Shown in pieces: positions 50,192-59,184 of a DNA stretch of 64,000 nucleotides (position 1 is its first letter; each line of letters begins with the position of its first letter). The notes beneath the pieces are model-generated. The model worked only from the letters and a program-made list of their open reading frames with translations. It ran no database searches and was not told the DNA's origin. The translations under genes were made by a program, and so were the position numbers. This DNA comes from Streptomyces bikiniensis (GTDB lineage Bacteria; Actinomycetota; Actinomycetes; Streptomycetales; Streptomycetaceae), in contig JNWL01000002.1 of assembly GCA_000716465.1 (NCBI GenBank), positions 124,001-188,000 on the forward strand. Direction: 5' to 3'.

Positions 50192-53100
50192 CAGGCGATC
50201 CTCGTGTGCATGTCGACGGTGGTCCCGGTGGGGCCCTGGGTGACGGTGACCTGTTGCATCAGGGCCCGCATCAGGGCCATGCCGCGGCCGCGGTGGGCGT
50301 TGCGCTCGGGTTGGGGCACCTTCCACCGTCCGGTGTCCGCGACGATCAGGCGCAGGTTGTTCGCGGACGCCTCGGCGCGGAAGTGGACGGCGTCGCCGGG
50401 GGCGTCGCGGTGTCCGTGCTCGATGGCGTTGGCACACGCCTCGCCCGCCGCCACGAGGATGTTCTGCACGGTGCCCGGCGGCAGGTCGCACTGGTCGAGC
50501 CAGCCGCGCAGGGCCCTGCGGACGGGCGCGAGCTGGCCCGATTCCGCGGGGAAGGACATCTCCAGCGGGGCCGGGTGCCGGTAGAGCAGCAGGGCGACGT
50601 CGTCGTCGTAGCCGCCGGCGGGTGCCAGCCGGGACATGACGGCGGTGGCGAGTTCGTCGATCGCGGTGTCCCGGCCGTCCTGGAGCGCCTCGCCGGCCTG
50701 GTCGATGCCCGCGCTGAGCGGACGGCGGCGGCGTTCGACGAGTCCGTCGGTGTACAGCAGCAGGGTGGAGCGGGCCGAGATGGTGCAGCTGCCCTCGGGG
50801 CGCTGGGCGCCGGGACGGACGGCCAGGGGGAGGGAGCGCCCGTCTTCGAGGAGCCGGATGGTGCCGTCGGGGCGGACCAGGATGCCCGGGGGGTGCCCGG
50901 CGCTGGAATAGGTGAGTCCTCCGGTCCCGGGGTCGAGGACCCCGCAGAACACGGTGGTGCACATCGCACCGGGAACACCGGCGGCGAAACGGTCCAGGGC
51001 CATGAGCGCCTGGGCCGGGCCGGCGTCCTGCAGCAGCAGGGCACGGCAGGCGCTGCGCAACTGGCCCATGACGCTGGCGGCCTCCAGGCCGCGGCCGACG
51101 CAGTCGCCGACGACGATGCCGATGCGGCCGTCGGGCAGGGCGACGGTGTCGTACCAGTCGCCGCCGACCTCCAGGGGCCGGGTGGCGGGCTCGTAGCGGA
51201 CGGCGAAGCCTTCGGGCAGGTGGGACGGGCCGAGGATGGCGCGCTGCAGGGCGATGGCGGTCTCGCGCTGCTGGTCGATCTGGTGCGCGCGGGCCAGGCC
51301 CTGGGCCAGGCGTCCGGCCAGGAGGGACAGCAGGAGCTGGTCCTCGCCGGTGAAGGGGCGCTGTTCGTCCAGGTCGATCCGGAGGGCGAGCGGACCGTCG
51401 GGGTGCTCCAGGAGGACGGCCGCCCCGCCCGGGTCGGTGACGGGGGTGAGCTCCGGCTGCCGGCACAGGTCGGCGAGCGCGTGACGGTGTTCGGCGGGCA
51501 GCCCCCGCCAGGTGAGGGAGGGGTCGGTGGCGGTGAGGGCGGGTTCGTCGCCGTGACCGAAGACCGCGGCCGTGACGTTCCGGGCGTGCCACACCTCCTT
51601 CAGCTCCTCCAGGGCGCCGGTCATGGCGTCGGACAGGCTGGTGGCCTGGGACAGGCGGGCGCCCAGGGCGGCCAGGGCGGTCTCGCGCTGGACGGCGTAG
51701 TGCTCGGTGGTCACGTCGCGGAAGGTCCCGACGATCACGGTGCGATCGGTGTCGGGGTCCTGGACCTGGTTGAAGGTGGCGCTCACCCACAGGCGGTGCC
51801 CGTCGCGGTGGGTGACGGGGATGGTGTAGCTGCCCCGTTCCTGGCCGGTCAGCGTGGCGAAGGCCTCGGCGACCTGACGGTGGGCCTCGGGGTGGGCGGC
51901 GGCGTCCGGCCACCAGGGGTGAACCGGCCGGTAGGGCAGGTCCTCGGGGCCGTAACCGAGGATGGCGGTGAAGGAGGCGTTGATCTCGACGACCGCGCCG
52001 TCCTCGTCGCAGACGAAGAACGCCTCCTGGAGGGAGTCGATGAGGGCGGTGCGCCACCGGGCGTGGTGGTTGCGCAGCCGGGCCAGCTTCACGTTGGCCT
52101 CGACCCGGGCGAGGAGTTCGGCCGCCGCGAACGGCTTGACGAGGTAGTCGTCCGCGCCTGCCTGCAGACCCTCGATGGAGGCCTCCTGCCCGGCGCGGGC
52201 GGAGAGGAGCAGGACCGGCACCGAGGCGGTGCGCGGGTCGACGCGCAGCGCCCGGACCAGGTCCAGGCCGTTCAGACGGGGCATCATCACGTCGCTGACC
52301 ACCACGTCGGGGGCTTCCGCGCGGACGGCGTCGAGGGCCTGCCGACCGTCTTCGACCGCGTGGACCGAGTGGCCGGCGCCGCGCAGCAGCCGGGTGAGGT
52401 ACTCGCGCATGTCGGCGTTGTCGTCGGCGATCAGCACCCGTGCCGGGGCCGCCGGACGGGGGGACCCCGCGTCGTCACCGGTGCCCGGGGCGGCGACGAA
52501 CGCGGGGGCCGCCTCCTCGGTCCTCTCGCCCGGCAGCCAGCGCAGGGCCTCCTGGAGGAAGGGATCGGCGGCGGAGGGCGCGACGGTGCCCGTTTCCGGC
52601 CGGATGGCGTCGGCGGGCAGGTGGGCGGAGCCGAAGGGCAGCCGGATGGTGAAGCGGGTGCCCTCCCCCTCGGTGGAGGCGGCGGTGATGGTGCCGCCGT
52701 GCAGGCCGACCAGTTCCTTCACCAGGGCCAGGCCGATGCCGCTGCCCTCGCCGGAACGGGAGCGGGCGCTCTCGATGCGGTGGAACCGTTCGAACAACCG
52801 GGGCATCTCCTCGGCGGCCACGCCGATCCCGGTGTCCACGACCGTCACCACGGCCTCGCCGTCCTCCGCGCGCACGCCCACGCGGATCATGCCGTCGAAG
52901 GTGAACTTCAGCGCGTTGCTGAGCAGGTTGAGGACCACCTTCTCCCACATGCCGCGGTCGACGTACACCGGCTCGGGCAGGGGCGCGCAGTCGACCTGGA
53001 AGTCCAGGCCGGCCTTGTCGACGGCGGAGCGGAACACGCTGGCCAGCTCGCCGGTGATCGCGGCCAGGTCGACCGGTTCGTAGCTCGCCCGCATCCGGCC

Positions 53101-54357
53101 CGCCTCGATGCGGGAGAAGTCGAGGAGCGTGTTGACCAGCTTGCCCAGCCGAAGGCCGTTGCGGTGTACGGCCCTCAGTTCCTCCTGTACGCGCGGCTCC
53201 GCGTCGGCGAGCTGCTGCTGCAGCTCCTGGACCGGCCCCATGATGAGGGTCAGGGGGGTGCGGAACTCGTGGCTGATGTTGGAGAAGAAGGTCGTCTTGG
53301 CGCGGTCGAGTTCCGCGAGCTCCTCGGCCCGGCGTTGCTGGGCCTGGTAGCTGCGGGCGCTGGAAACCCCGGTGGCCACGTGCCCGGCGACCAGTTCCAG
53401 GAAGCCGCGGTAGCCCTCGTCCAGGGGGCGGTAGCGGTTCAGACCGGCCACCATGAACCCGTAGGGCACCGTGCCCTGTTGGTGCAGGGGGACGACAAGC
53501 GCCTGGGTGGGCACCTCCTCCCACCCCCCGGAGGGCAGGTCCCGGAACGGCTCGCCGTCCAGCGGCACCAGCTGGGACTCCCCGCGGGCCGGGGCGTCCG
53601 TCGGCCACACGGACGTGGAGTCCGCCGGCAGGGTCTCCGCCGCCACCGGGTGGCCGACCGGCACTCCGGTGACGGAGGAGAGGCGGGCGGAACCGTCTTC
53701 CTGGAAGAGGTAGGTCAGGGTGAAGGGCAGGTCGTGCGGATTGCGGCCGAGCTGCTCCGCGACGAAGTCGAACATCTGGGGTTCGGTGCGGATGACGCTC
53801 GGGTCGGAACCCAGGTCGCGCAGGGTCGCCATGCGGCGCTCGCCGATGACCCGCTCGGTGTCCTCGCTGACCACGCACAGCATGCCCACCACGGCACCGC
53901 CGTCGTCGCGCAGCGGGCTGTAGGAGAAGGTGTGGTAGCTCTCCTCGGGGTAGCCGGAGCGTTCGAGGAACAGCAGCAGCGCCTCGTCCCAGGTCGCCTC
54001 GCCGCTGTTCAGGACGGTGTCGATGCGCGGACCGATGTCGCCCCAGATCTCGGACCACACCTCGCGGGACGGCCGGCCGAGCGCCCAGGGGTACTTCTGT
54101 CCCAGGGTGTCGCGCCGGTAGGCGTCGTTGCAGAAGAACGTGAGTTCCGGTCCCCAGGCCATCCACATGGCGAACTTCGAGGACAGCAGGATGCTCACGG
54201 CGGTCCGCAGACTCTGCGGCCAGTCCTGCGGCGGTCCCAGCGGCGTCGCCGACCAGTCCACCCGGGCGAGGTCCTCGCCGATCCCCTTGTCGGCGCCGAA
54301 CACCCCGGTCACAGCCGTCGACGGCGTGGCGGTCCCGCCGTCCTCCGAGCGCGTCAC
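50191..54357 (-). CDS. Hybrid sensor histidine kinase/response regulator/SpoIIE phosphatase/RsbW-type ATPase
   Basis: A 1388-residue multidomain signalling protein without membrane helices. In order: PAS-like (about 30-150); GAF (about 170-320); HisKA with the phospho-acceptor His363 in ISHEFRTPL; HATPase with NLLSNALKF and [13 protein letters not shown]; receiver domain with Asp689 in [15 protein letters not shown] (about 770-880); GAF (about 890-1030); SpoIIE/PP2C with GGDWYDT and [10 protein letters not shown]; and an RsbW-like anti-sigma kinase domain with [12 protein letters not shown] and GRGMALM. It can thus receive phosphate, dephosphorylate STAS proteins and bind or phosphorylate partners. 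GTG 54357 is chosen for the GAAAGGA site. The STAS partner overlaps its stop. Confidence 0.9.
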   Translation of the reverse strand: MTRSEDGGTATPSTAVTGVFGADKGIGEDLARVDWSATPLGPPQDWPQSLRTAVSILLSSKFAMWMAWGPELTFFCNDAYRRDTLGQKYPWALGRPSREVWSEIWGDIGPRIDTVLNSGEATWDEALLLFLERSGYPEESYHTFSYSPLRDDGGAVVGMLCVVSEDTERVIGERRMATLRDLGSDPSVIRTEPQMFDFVAEQLGRNPHDLPFTLTYLFQEDGSARLSSVTGVPVGHPVAAETLPADSTSVWPTDAPARGESQLVPLDGEPFRDLPSGGWEEVPTQALVVPLHQQGTVPYGFMVAGLNRYRPLDEGYRGFLELVAGHVATGVSSARSYQAQQRRAEELAELDRAKTTFFSNISHEFRTPLTLIMGPVQELQQQLADAEPRVQEELRAVHRNGLRLGKLVNTLLDFSRIEAGRMRASYEPVDLAAITGELASVFRSAVDKAGLDFQVDCAPLPEPVYVDRGMWEKVVLNLLSNALKFTFDGMIRVGVRAEDGEAVVTVVDTGIGVAAEEMPRLFERFHRIESARSRSGEGSGIGLALVKELVGLHGGTITAASTEGEGTRFTIRLPFGSAHLPADAIRPETGTVAPSAADPFLQEALRWLPGERTEEAAPAFVAAPGTGDDAGSPRPAAPARVLIADDNADMREYLTRLLRGAGHSVHAVEDGRQALDAVRAEAPDVVVSDVMMPRLNGLDLVRALRVDPRTASVPVLLLSARAGQEASIEGLQAGADDYLVKPFAAAELLARVEANVKLARLRNHHARWRTALIDSLQEAFFVCDEDGAVVEINASFTAILGYGPEDLPYRPVHPWWPDAAAHPEAHRQVAEAFATLTGQERGSYTIPVTHRDGHRLWVSATFNQVQDPDTDRTVIVGTFRDVTTEHYAVQRETALAALGARLSQATSLSDAMTGALEELKEVWHARNVTAAVFGHGDEPALTATDPSLTWRGLPAEHRHALADLCRQPELTPVTDPGGAAVLLEHPDGPLALRIDLDEQRPFTGEDQLLLSLLAGRLAQGLARAHQIDQQRETAIALQRAILGPSHLPEGFAVRYEPATRPLEVGGDWYDTVALPDGRIGIVVGDCVGRGLEAASVMGQLRSACRALLLQDAGPAQALMALDRFAAGVPGAMCTTVFCGVLDPGTGGLTYSSAGHPPGILVRPDGTIRLLEDGRSLPLAVRPGAQRPEGSCTISARSTLLLYTDGLVERRRRPLSAGIDQAGEALQDGRDTAIDELATAVMSRLAPAGGYDDDVALLLYRHPAPLEMSFPAESGQLAPVRRALRGWLDQCDLPPGTVQNILVAAGEACANAIEHGHRDAPGDAVHFRAEASANNLRLIVADTGRWKVPQPERNAHRGRGMALMRALMQQVTVTQGPTGTTVDMHTRIA

Positions 54358-54838
54358 AGACCATCCTTTCGTTCGCTCCGGCCCTCGCGCGGAGCGCCTG
54401 CCGCAGACGGCTCCCGAGAGCCGTCGAACACCGGACACCACGGGTCCGGTACCCCGCAGGAGCTGTCGGAGTCCTTCTGCACCGCCTGAGGATCCACCGG
54501 TGTGCTTCCGTAGGATAAGACAATCGCCGAGGTCTGCAGCAGCGCCGGTGGTGCACGGCCGGGCGGGTGCCCCACGGGGCTCGGGCGGCTTCACCGGGCC
54601 GTCGGCCTCCTGGCCGCCGCTGTGGGGCCGTACGTCCTCACGGACGCGCGTCCCGGGGCCGTCCGCCGCGGAGACGGACGAGAAGTGGGCCCCCGGACAG
54701 CGGCAAGGCCTCCTCGCGCGCCGATCTCGCCGACAGCGGACCTTCCGGACTCCGGAGGCGTGGTGGGGCCGACCGCGACGACCCGGTCGAGGTCGCCTTC
54801 GGTGCCGGTCCGGGCGGGCGGGGCCTTCCGGACAGGCC
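54358..54838. other. 481-base gap without a gene
   Basis: The first 150 bases, upstream of the hybrid kinase gene, must hold its promoter; TATCCT on the minus strand near 54510, within a locally AT-rich GGATAAGACAAT stretch, is a possible -10 box. The rest is GC-rich with no supported coding frame. No clear hairpin was found. Confidence 0.5.
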
Positions 54839-55591
54839 CTAGGAGGCCGGCTCGGGACGCAACCGGGCGTACGGCTCCTCGGGGCAGGCGGCGTCCGGCG
54901 GGGCGACCTTGAGGTAGGCGGTCGCGTACTGCGGGTTCTCGACCTCCTCGCCCGGCGCCGGCTCCTGGAAGCAGACCCGCCACGTACCCGGGTCGGAGGG
55001 CAGTGCGACGTCGGTGTAGACGCTCTCCGGCCGTACCTTCCGGATCCCGACCGCCTCCAGCGTCTCCCCGGCCCGTACGAGGGTCGCCCCGGCGACGCCC
55101 GGCATCACCGGCCAGGAGACCGCCTCGCCGTCCGCGGCGGGACAGGGCGAGTCGACGCGCACCACCCCGAGGTCGAGCACGGGCCGCCCGCCGCCCCGCT
55201 GCCCGCCCGCCGTCTGGAAGCACACCTTCCACCCGTCCGCGTCCCACTGCCCGTCGTCCCGGTCGGAGGCGTCGTGCGTCACGACGTCGTACCCGGCCCC
55301 GTCCGCGACCTCCTGCGCCTCCTCGAGCACCTTTCCCACGAGCCGCGGGGGCCCGGCGGGCACGGAGGGAGTGGCCGTGGGCTCCACGGAGGAGGGAGGG
55401 ACGGAAACCTCCGGCCGACCACCCTCCTTCGCGTCCCCGACACCCGCTCCCGGCCTCCCGCCCGGATCACCGGACACCAGGAGTCCACCCCCGACCACCA
55501 TCAGCACACCGAGGACGACGATCCCCGGCCGCCGCCACCAGGGACGCGCGGCGGGACTTGCGGGCGGGGGCGGGGGCGCGTAGGAGTCCAC
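54839..55591 (-). CDS. Membrane-anchored protein with two PASTA domains
   Basis: A 250-residue protein with a short Pro-rich cytosolic N-terminus (YAPPPPPASPAARPWWRR), one transmembrane helix (GIVVLGVLMVVGGGLLVS, about 25-43) and an extracellular part. Two PASTA repeats follow a Pro/Ser linker: LVGKVLEEAQEVADGAGYDVVTHDASDRD with WKVCFQTA, and MPGVAGATLVRAGETLEAVGIRKV with WRVCFQEPAPG. Each carries a conserved cysteine. PASTA domains bind peptidoglycan fragments. There is no kinase domain, so it is not a PknB-type receptor. The GTG start at 55591 lacks a clear ribosome site; the frame is open further upstream. Confidence 0.78.
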   Translation of the reverse strand: MDSYAPPPPPASPAARPWWRRPGIVVLGVLMVVGGGLLVSGDPGGRPGAGVGDAKEGGRPEVSVPPSSVEPTATPSVPAGPPRLVGKVLEEAQEVADGAGYDVVTHDASDRDDGQWDADGWKVCFQTAGGQRGGGRPVLDLGVVRVDSPCPAADGEAVSWPVMPGVAGATLVRAGETLEAVGIRKVRPESVYTDVALPSDPGTWRVCFQEPAPGEEVENPQYATAYLKVAPPDAACPEEPYARLRPEPAS

Positions 55592-55694
55592 GGCGGGATC
55601 GTAGGCCCGTCCCCACGGCCACCGCCGGGGTACGCCCGGATCGGCGGAAACGCACCCCGGATATCCTCTCAGCCCTCCAGGAAAGGACCGGGAA

Positions 55695-56789
55695 GTGATG
55701 CGCAGCACGGTGTTCCGCTGGACCGCGTGGGTGGCGGGGGCGCTGGCCCTCGGACTCCTGGTGACGTGGATCTGGTGGCGGGAGAGCGACACGGCGGCCC
55801 GCTGGCGCTTCGAAGAGGCCATGAAGACCTACTGCGGGGGCGTACTGGCCTACGAGGAGGGCCCGTTGTTCGAGGGCCTCGGGCACGAGGTCGCACTGCG
55901 GGGCGACCACAGCCCGAGGAAGGACGCCCACACCTGCTGGCTGGGCACGTCGAGGCGACAGGTCGTGGTGGCGCTCCTGCCCGGCGGCGATCCCGGTCCC
56001 GGCGAGCTGAGGGACACCCTGCCGCCGCTCCGGGACAGGGTGCTGCTGCCGCTCCCGCTGGGCGGGGGCTGGCGGGGCTGGATCGACGGCTCTTCGGCAC
56101 GGGTCCTGCTCGACTGCCGGGGAAGCGCGGACCGCGTCGCCGTGACGGTCGAAATGACCTCCCGTTTGCGTGAGGAGGACGCGGAGAAGGTCTTCGCGGA
56201 GCCGGAGAGGATGTGGGAGGACACCGACCACCTCTTCGGAACCCGGTTCGCCCTCGCGACGGCGGTCAAGGCGGCCGGGCACTGGGGCTGCGAGGCCGAG
56301 ACGGGGAAGCCCCTCACGTCCCTGCCCGAGGTCACCCGCGACGAGGAGGCCGAACGCGCGGACGGCACCTGCGCGGGCCTGCCCTTCGCCCTCGACCGAC
56401 GGCTCGACACCGTATGGGAGACCGCGGTCGACCGGTCCGCCGTGTACGAGATCTGCGAGGTCGAAGCCTCCGGTCACTTCACCGAGAACCCCTACTCCTT
56501 CTCCGCCCGCTTCGGCCCGTACGCCCTGGCGGCCCGACGCGAGGGGGACTTCCGCGACACCGCAGGCGGGGTCGGCGCCAGGGGCGGCACGCTCTGGGCC
56601 TCCGCCCGCTGCCCCGGCGACACCGAACGCGCCCTGTTCACCGGCTCCGTACCGCCCGAGGCCTTCACCGCATGGTTCCCCGACGAGAAGGGCGGAGAGA
56701 CCTTCGGCCTGCCCGCCTTCCACGAGTTCGCCAAGCGCTCCGCCGAACGCCACGGCTGCACCGACCTGCGCCTGCCGAAGCCCCGCTGA
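55695..56789 (+). CDS. Membrane-anchored extracytoplasmic protein of unknown function
   Basis: A 364-residue protein I do not recognise. One N-terminal membrane helix (FRWTAWVAGALALGLLVTWIWW, about 7-28) is followed by an extracytoplasmic region with paired cysteines (TYCGGVLAYEEG, HTCWLG, LLDCRG, WGCEAETG, GTCAGL, YEICEV, SARCPG, HGCTDL). These suggest several disulphides. The pattern of two similar halves is typical of Streptomyces surface proteins of unknown role. The start may be GTG 55695 or ATG 55698, both behind GGGAAG. It is divergent from the PASTA gene with only about 100 bases between. Confidence 0.72.
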   Translation: MMRSTVFRWTAWVAGALALGLLVTWIWWRESDTAARWRFEEAMKTYCGGVLAYEEGPLFEGLGHEVALRGDHSPRKDAHTCWLGTSRRQVVVALLPGGDPGPGELRDTLPPLRDRVLLPLPLGGGWRGWIDGSSARVLLDCRGSADRVAVTVEMTSRLREEDAEKVFAEPERMWEDTDHLFGTRFALATAVKAAGHWGCEAETGKPLTSLPEVTRDEEAERADGTCAGLPFALDRRLDTVWETAVDRSAVYEICEVEASGHFTENPYSFSARFGPYALAARREGDFRDTAGGVGARGGTLWASARCPGDTERALFTGSVPPEAFTAWFPDEKGGETFGLPAFHEFAKRSAERHGCTDLRLPKPR

Positions 56790-56955
56790 CCCTCGCGGAC
56801 ACCGGCCGCCGCCTTCGGCGGCATTCGGTTCGCGCGGCCGGTTCCACCGTTTCACGGTCCCGTTGACGTGCGGTGGATTACGCTGTGTAGCCCGGACGCG
56901 ACGAGGGCGGCCTTCCGCACCGCCGGTCCGTACGAGCGACGCGGAGGGTGACGCG

Positions 56956-57624
56956 ATGCCGCAGCGACGAGTGGTCAGCGGCCGGAGCCAGGAGCCGCGC
57001 CGGCGGTTCGCGGAGGAGCCGCACAGACTCCGGACCACCCGGAAGCTGACCCTCCGGCAGCTCGGTGACCGGGTGGGCCGGGACTGGTCCCTGTTCGGCA
57101 GGATGGAGAAGGGCGAGACGCTGGGGAGCCCGGACGTCGTCCAGGGCCTGGACGCGTTCTACGAGACGCCGGGGCTGTTGCGGACGCCGGAGTACGCGCG
57201 GGAACTGCCGGCCGCGGGCGGTCACAAGGGCAAGGAGCTGGAGCAGCAGGTCGAGGCGAGGATGGGCCGGAAGGCGCTGCTGGAAGGAAGGGACGCGCCG
57301 CCGTTCCGGGCGATCCTGGCGGAGGCGGCCTTGCGTACACCGCTGCGGGACGGGCAGGGACGGCGCGCGCAGTGGGAGTACCTGCTGGAGATGTTCGAGC
57401 GGCGCAACATCACTGTGCACGTCCTGCCGCAAAGCGCGGGATCGCATGGGCTGGTCAGCACGGAGGCGTGGTTTCTGCGCCTCGTGAACGGCCGCCCGGT
57501 GACTTATACGCGCGCGGCGACGGCCCCCGCGAACCTTCGGGGTCGCGGGGGCCGTCGGCGTGTCCCGGTCGGTCAGATGTCCCGGAAAAGACTTGGCAGC
57601 CCTGTGAGCTGCGCAGACTCGTGA
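56956..57624 (+). CDS. Shortened XRE/DUF5753-type regulator, probably decayed
   Basis: A 222-residue frame with two recognisable parts: a helix-turn-helix (about 20-65, LRTTRKLTLRQLGDRVGRDWSLFGRMEKGETLG) and part of a DUF5753 domain (PGLLRTPEYARELP, VEARMGRKALLEG, LLEMFERRNITVHVLPQSAG). Intact family members have about 50-60 more residues between HTH and the PGLLQTPEYA motif and a longer C-terminus. Here the linker is missing, and after RPVTYTRA the sequence turns into Arg/Gly-rich text with no family likeness. This suggests an internal deletion and a terminal frameshift. Family proteins usually pair with a small DUF397 protein, which is absent. Confidence 0.6.
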   Translation: MPQRRVVSGRSQEPRRRFAEEPHRLRTTRKLTLRQLGDRVGRDWSLFGRMEKGETLGSPDVVQGLDAFYETPGLLRTPEYARELPAAGGHKGKELEQQVEARMGRKALLEGRDAPPFRAILAEAALRTPLRDGQGRRAQWEYLLEMFERRNITVHVLPQSAGSHGLVSTEAWFLRLVNGRPVTYTRAATAPANLRGRGGRRRVPVGQMSRKRLGSPVSCADS

Positions 57625-57690
57625 CGTAGGGCTTCTGGCCTGGGGAAGCACCCTTTCTCTTCTTTCGCCCTCGTACCCCTTGATGCAGTC

Positions 57691-57723
57691 GAAAGTCCCA
57701 GGAAAGTCCCAGAGGAGTCCCAT
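57691..57723. repeat. Three 11-base iteron-like direct repeats
   Basis: GAAAGTCCCAG (57691-57701), GAAAGTCCCAG (57702-57712) and AGGAGTCCCAT (57713-57723) abut, one helical turn each. They lie about 70 bases after the decayed regulator. They could be a protein-binding array; no replication function is implied. Confidence 0.55.
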
Positions 57724-58015
57724 GCGCGAGTGGCTGTAATGGCAGAGGCAGATGTGCCGCCATGTGGGGCGGAGTGGAGCGTCGCGGCCGGGGAGGGGGC
57801 GGTCAGAACGCCCCTCCGTGCCCGTCGAAACGCCACGCTCTGTCGAGTCGGTGGCCCATGGCTGCCTGGTGCGCGTGCTGCAGAGAGAAGGTGTCGATAG
57901 GAGAAGGGCGCTGCCGCAGACTTGAAGTGCACCGGCTCCGGAGGCCGTCGGCGTTTCCGGCGCCTTCCCAGGTCAGTAGCTTAGATGGCGGCATGTTAGG
58001 GGCTCGGTCCCGCGT

Positions 58016-58042
58016 ATGTCCTGTGAAAATGAAATGTCCTGT
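58016..58042. repeat. Direct repeat ATGTCCTGT with 18-base period
   Basis: ATGTCCTGT occurs at 58016-58024 and 58034-58042, separated by an AT-rich GAAAATGAA. The pair lies in the most AT-rich part of the gap, about 240 bases from the TerD stop codon. It may be a pair of regulator half-sites. Confidence 0.45.
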
Positions 58043-58281
58043 TTGTTTGCCATTCTGTGTCGTTGTCCTTGTGTCGAGGTCCCGCGGCGCGACGTGACAG
58101 CCGTCACGAAGGCCTACTACGCGCAAGGATGGACGGCCCCGTCTCGGGTGCTCGAAATGTCGCGGTGACCAAGTGCTTCCGAACGCCCGGAACGCAGCTG
58201 CCCGCCGAGCGGCCATCGGGCCGGACGCCGTTCGAGCGCTGGCCGCACCCGAGGGAGTGCGCGGCCTGTCCGCGGCCGGGG

Positions 58282-58953
58282 TTACTTCCGGCCAGGTATC
58301 CATTTCATGCCGAGCCGGTACGCCCGGGAGATCACGTCCTGGACGCCGGGGCCGTCCGCCGGCGTGAACCAGCGCACCTCGCGTTCGATGACGAGTTCGC
58401 CCTTCTGTCGTTTGACGAGGGCGATGGCACACGCGTGCGCCATCGGCGGGCACTCGTCCAGAATCACTCGGAACCGGCTACCACGGTCGGAGGTCAACGT
58501 CACCACCGCGTCGAGGCCGCGGAAGTCGCCGGACCCCTCGTATATGTAGACGAAGAGCAGGAGCTTCTGGAACTCGGCCTGGTGGTCCAGGTTGATGACG
58601 AGGTTCTCTCCCGTCTCCCGGGCCCCGGTCCGGTCGTCCGAGTCGAGGGCGACGTAGGGGAAGCGGTCCACCGCGCCGAAGGCGTTCCCCAGCGCCTGCA
58701 CCACGGTCTTGGAACCGTCGGTACAGCGGATCATGCAGCCGAGGTCGAGGTCCACCGTCCTGGCCGGGGCCGCGCGCAGCGAGGCCCGGATCCGGTCGAA
58801 CAGACCACGCGTCTCGCCGGTCGCCCGCTGGGCGGCGGCCTGTGGCGAGGTCCAGTTGAGGTTGACCTTGATCAGTCCCGAGGTCACGCCGTGCTTGTCC
58901 AGGAAGACCGTGGGCGAAGCCTTCGTCAGGTCCACGGCGGCGGGCTTGGTCAT
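58282..58953 (-). CDS. TerD-family protein (tellurite-resistance/stress type)
   Basis: A 223-residue TerD-domain protein. Typical segments are LIKVNLNWTSP, VDLDLGCMIRCTDGSKTVVQALG, ALDSDDRTGARETGENLVINLDH (calcium-binding acidic cluster) and LLLFVYIYEG. The C-terminal part, FRVILDECPPMAHACAIALVKRQKGELVIEREVRWF, completes the fold. Ter proteins bind calcium and act in tellurite resistance, phage inhibition and stress signalling. It stands alone rather than in a terZABCDE operon, next to a SWIM-domain protein and a kinase-helicase, a setting that suggests a defence or stress island. An AAAGGTG site supports the start. Confidence 0.85.
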   Translation of the reverse strand: MTKPAAVDLTKASPTVFLDKHGVTSGLIKVNLNWTSPQAAAQRATGETRGLFDRIRASLRAAPARTVDLDLGCMIRCTDGSKTVVQALGNAFGAVDRFPYVALDSDDRTGARETGENLVINLDHQAEFQKLLLFVYIYEGSGDFRGLDAVVTLTSDRGSRFRVILDECPPMAHACAIALVKRQKGELVIEREVRWFTPADGPGVQDVISRAYRLGMKWIPGRK

Positions 58954-59184
58954 ACGGCACCTTTTCGAAGAGGGGGGCGGGGGACGACCGTGCAGGTGGA
59001 GGCATGGGATTGCAGAGGGGCGGCCGGAGGGCTGAGCCGGTAGGACCGGGAGGGCGGCTCGAACAACCGGAGGCATCGACTCGTGGGGGTGGCGCCGTTC
59101 TGATCTCTGGAGTCGTTCGGCCTGGCGGCCTCTAGCATGAGGGCCGTCGGAGGGGGCCTGGGCCGGAGCGGAGCACGGAGAGTC

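Larger units (their letters stand above)
57625..58281. other. 657-base non-coding stretch, partly AT-rich
   Basis: No coding frame here has credible composition. The part near 57620-57740 and 57990-58080 has lower GC than the chromosome average, as in regulatory or horizontally acquired DNA. It holds two small repeat sets described separately. No tRNA or integrase is present to prove an attachment site. Confidence 0.55.

Noticed and set aside
50206..54489. 1427-codon plus-strand open frame in the signalling block
   Set aside because: It is antisense to the hybrid kinase-phosphatase with all its motifs. The translation is repetitive GVG/QGD text typical of GC-rich shadows.
57691..57723. Iterons of a replication origin
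   Set aside because: No replication initiator gene or typical origin features accompany the three short repeats.
57762..58097. 111-codon plus-strand frame before the TerD gene
   Set aside because: Codon use and composition are non-coding-like, no domain is visible, and it covers the AT-rich repeat region.
57625..58281. Attachment site of an integrative element
   Set aside because: There is no integrase, no tRNA gene and no matching flanking repeat inside the window, so this cannot be supported.
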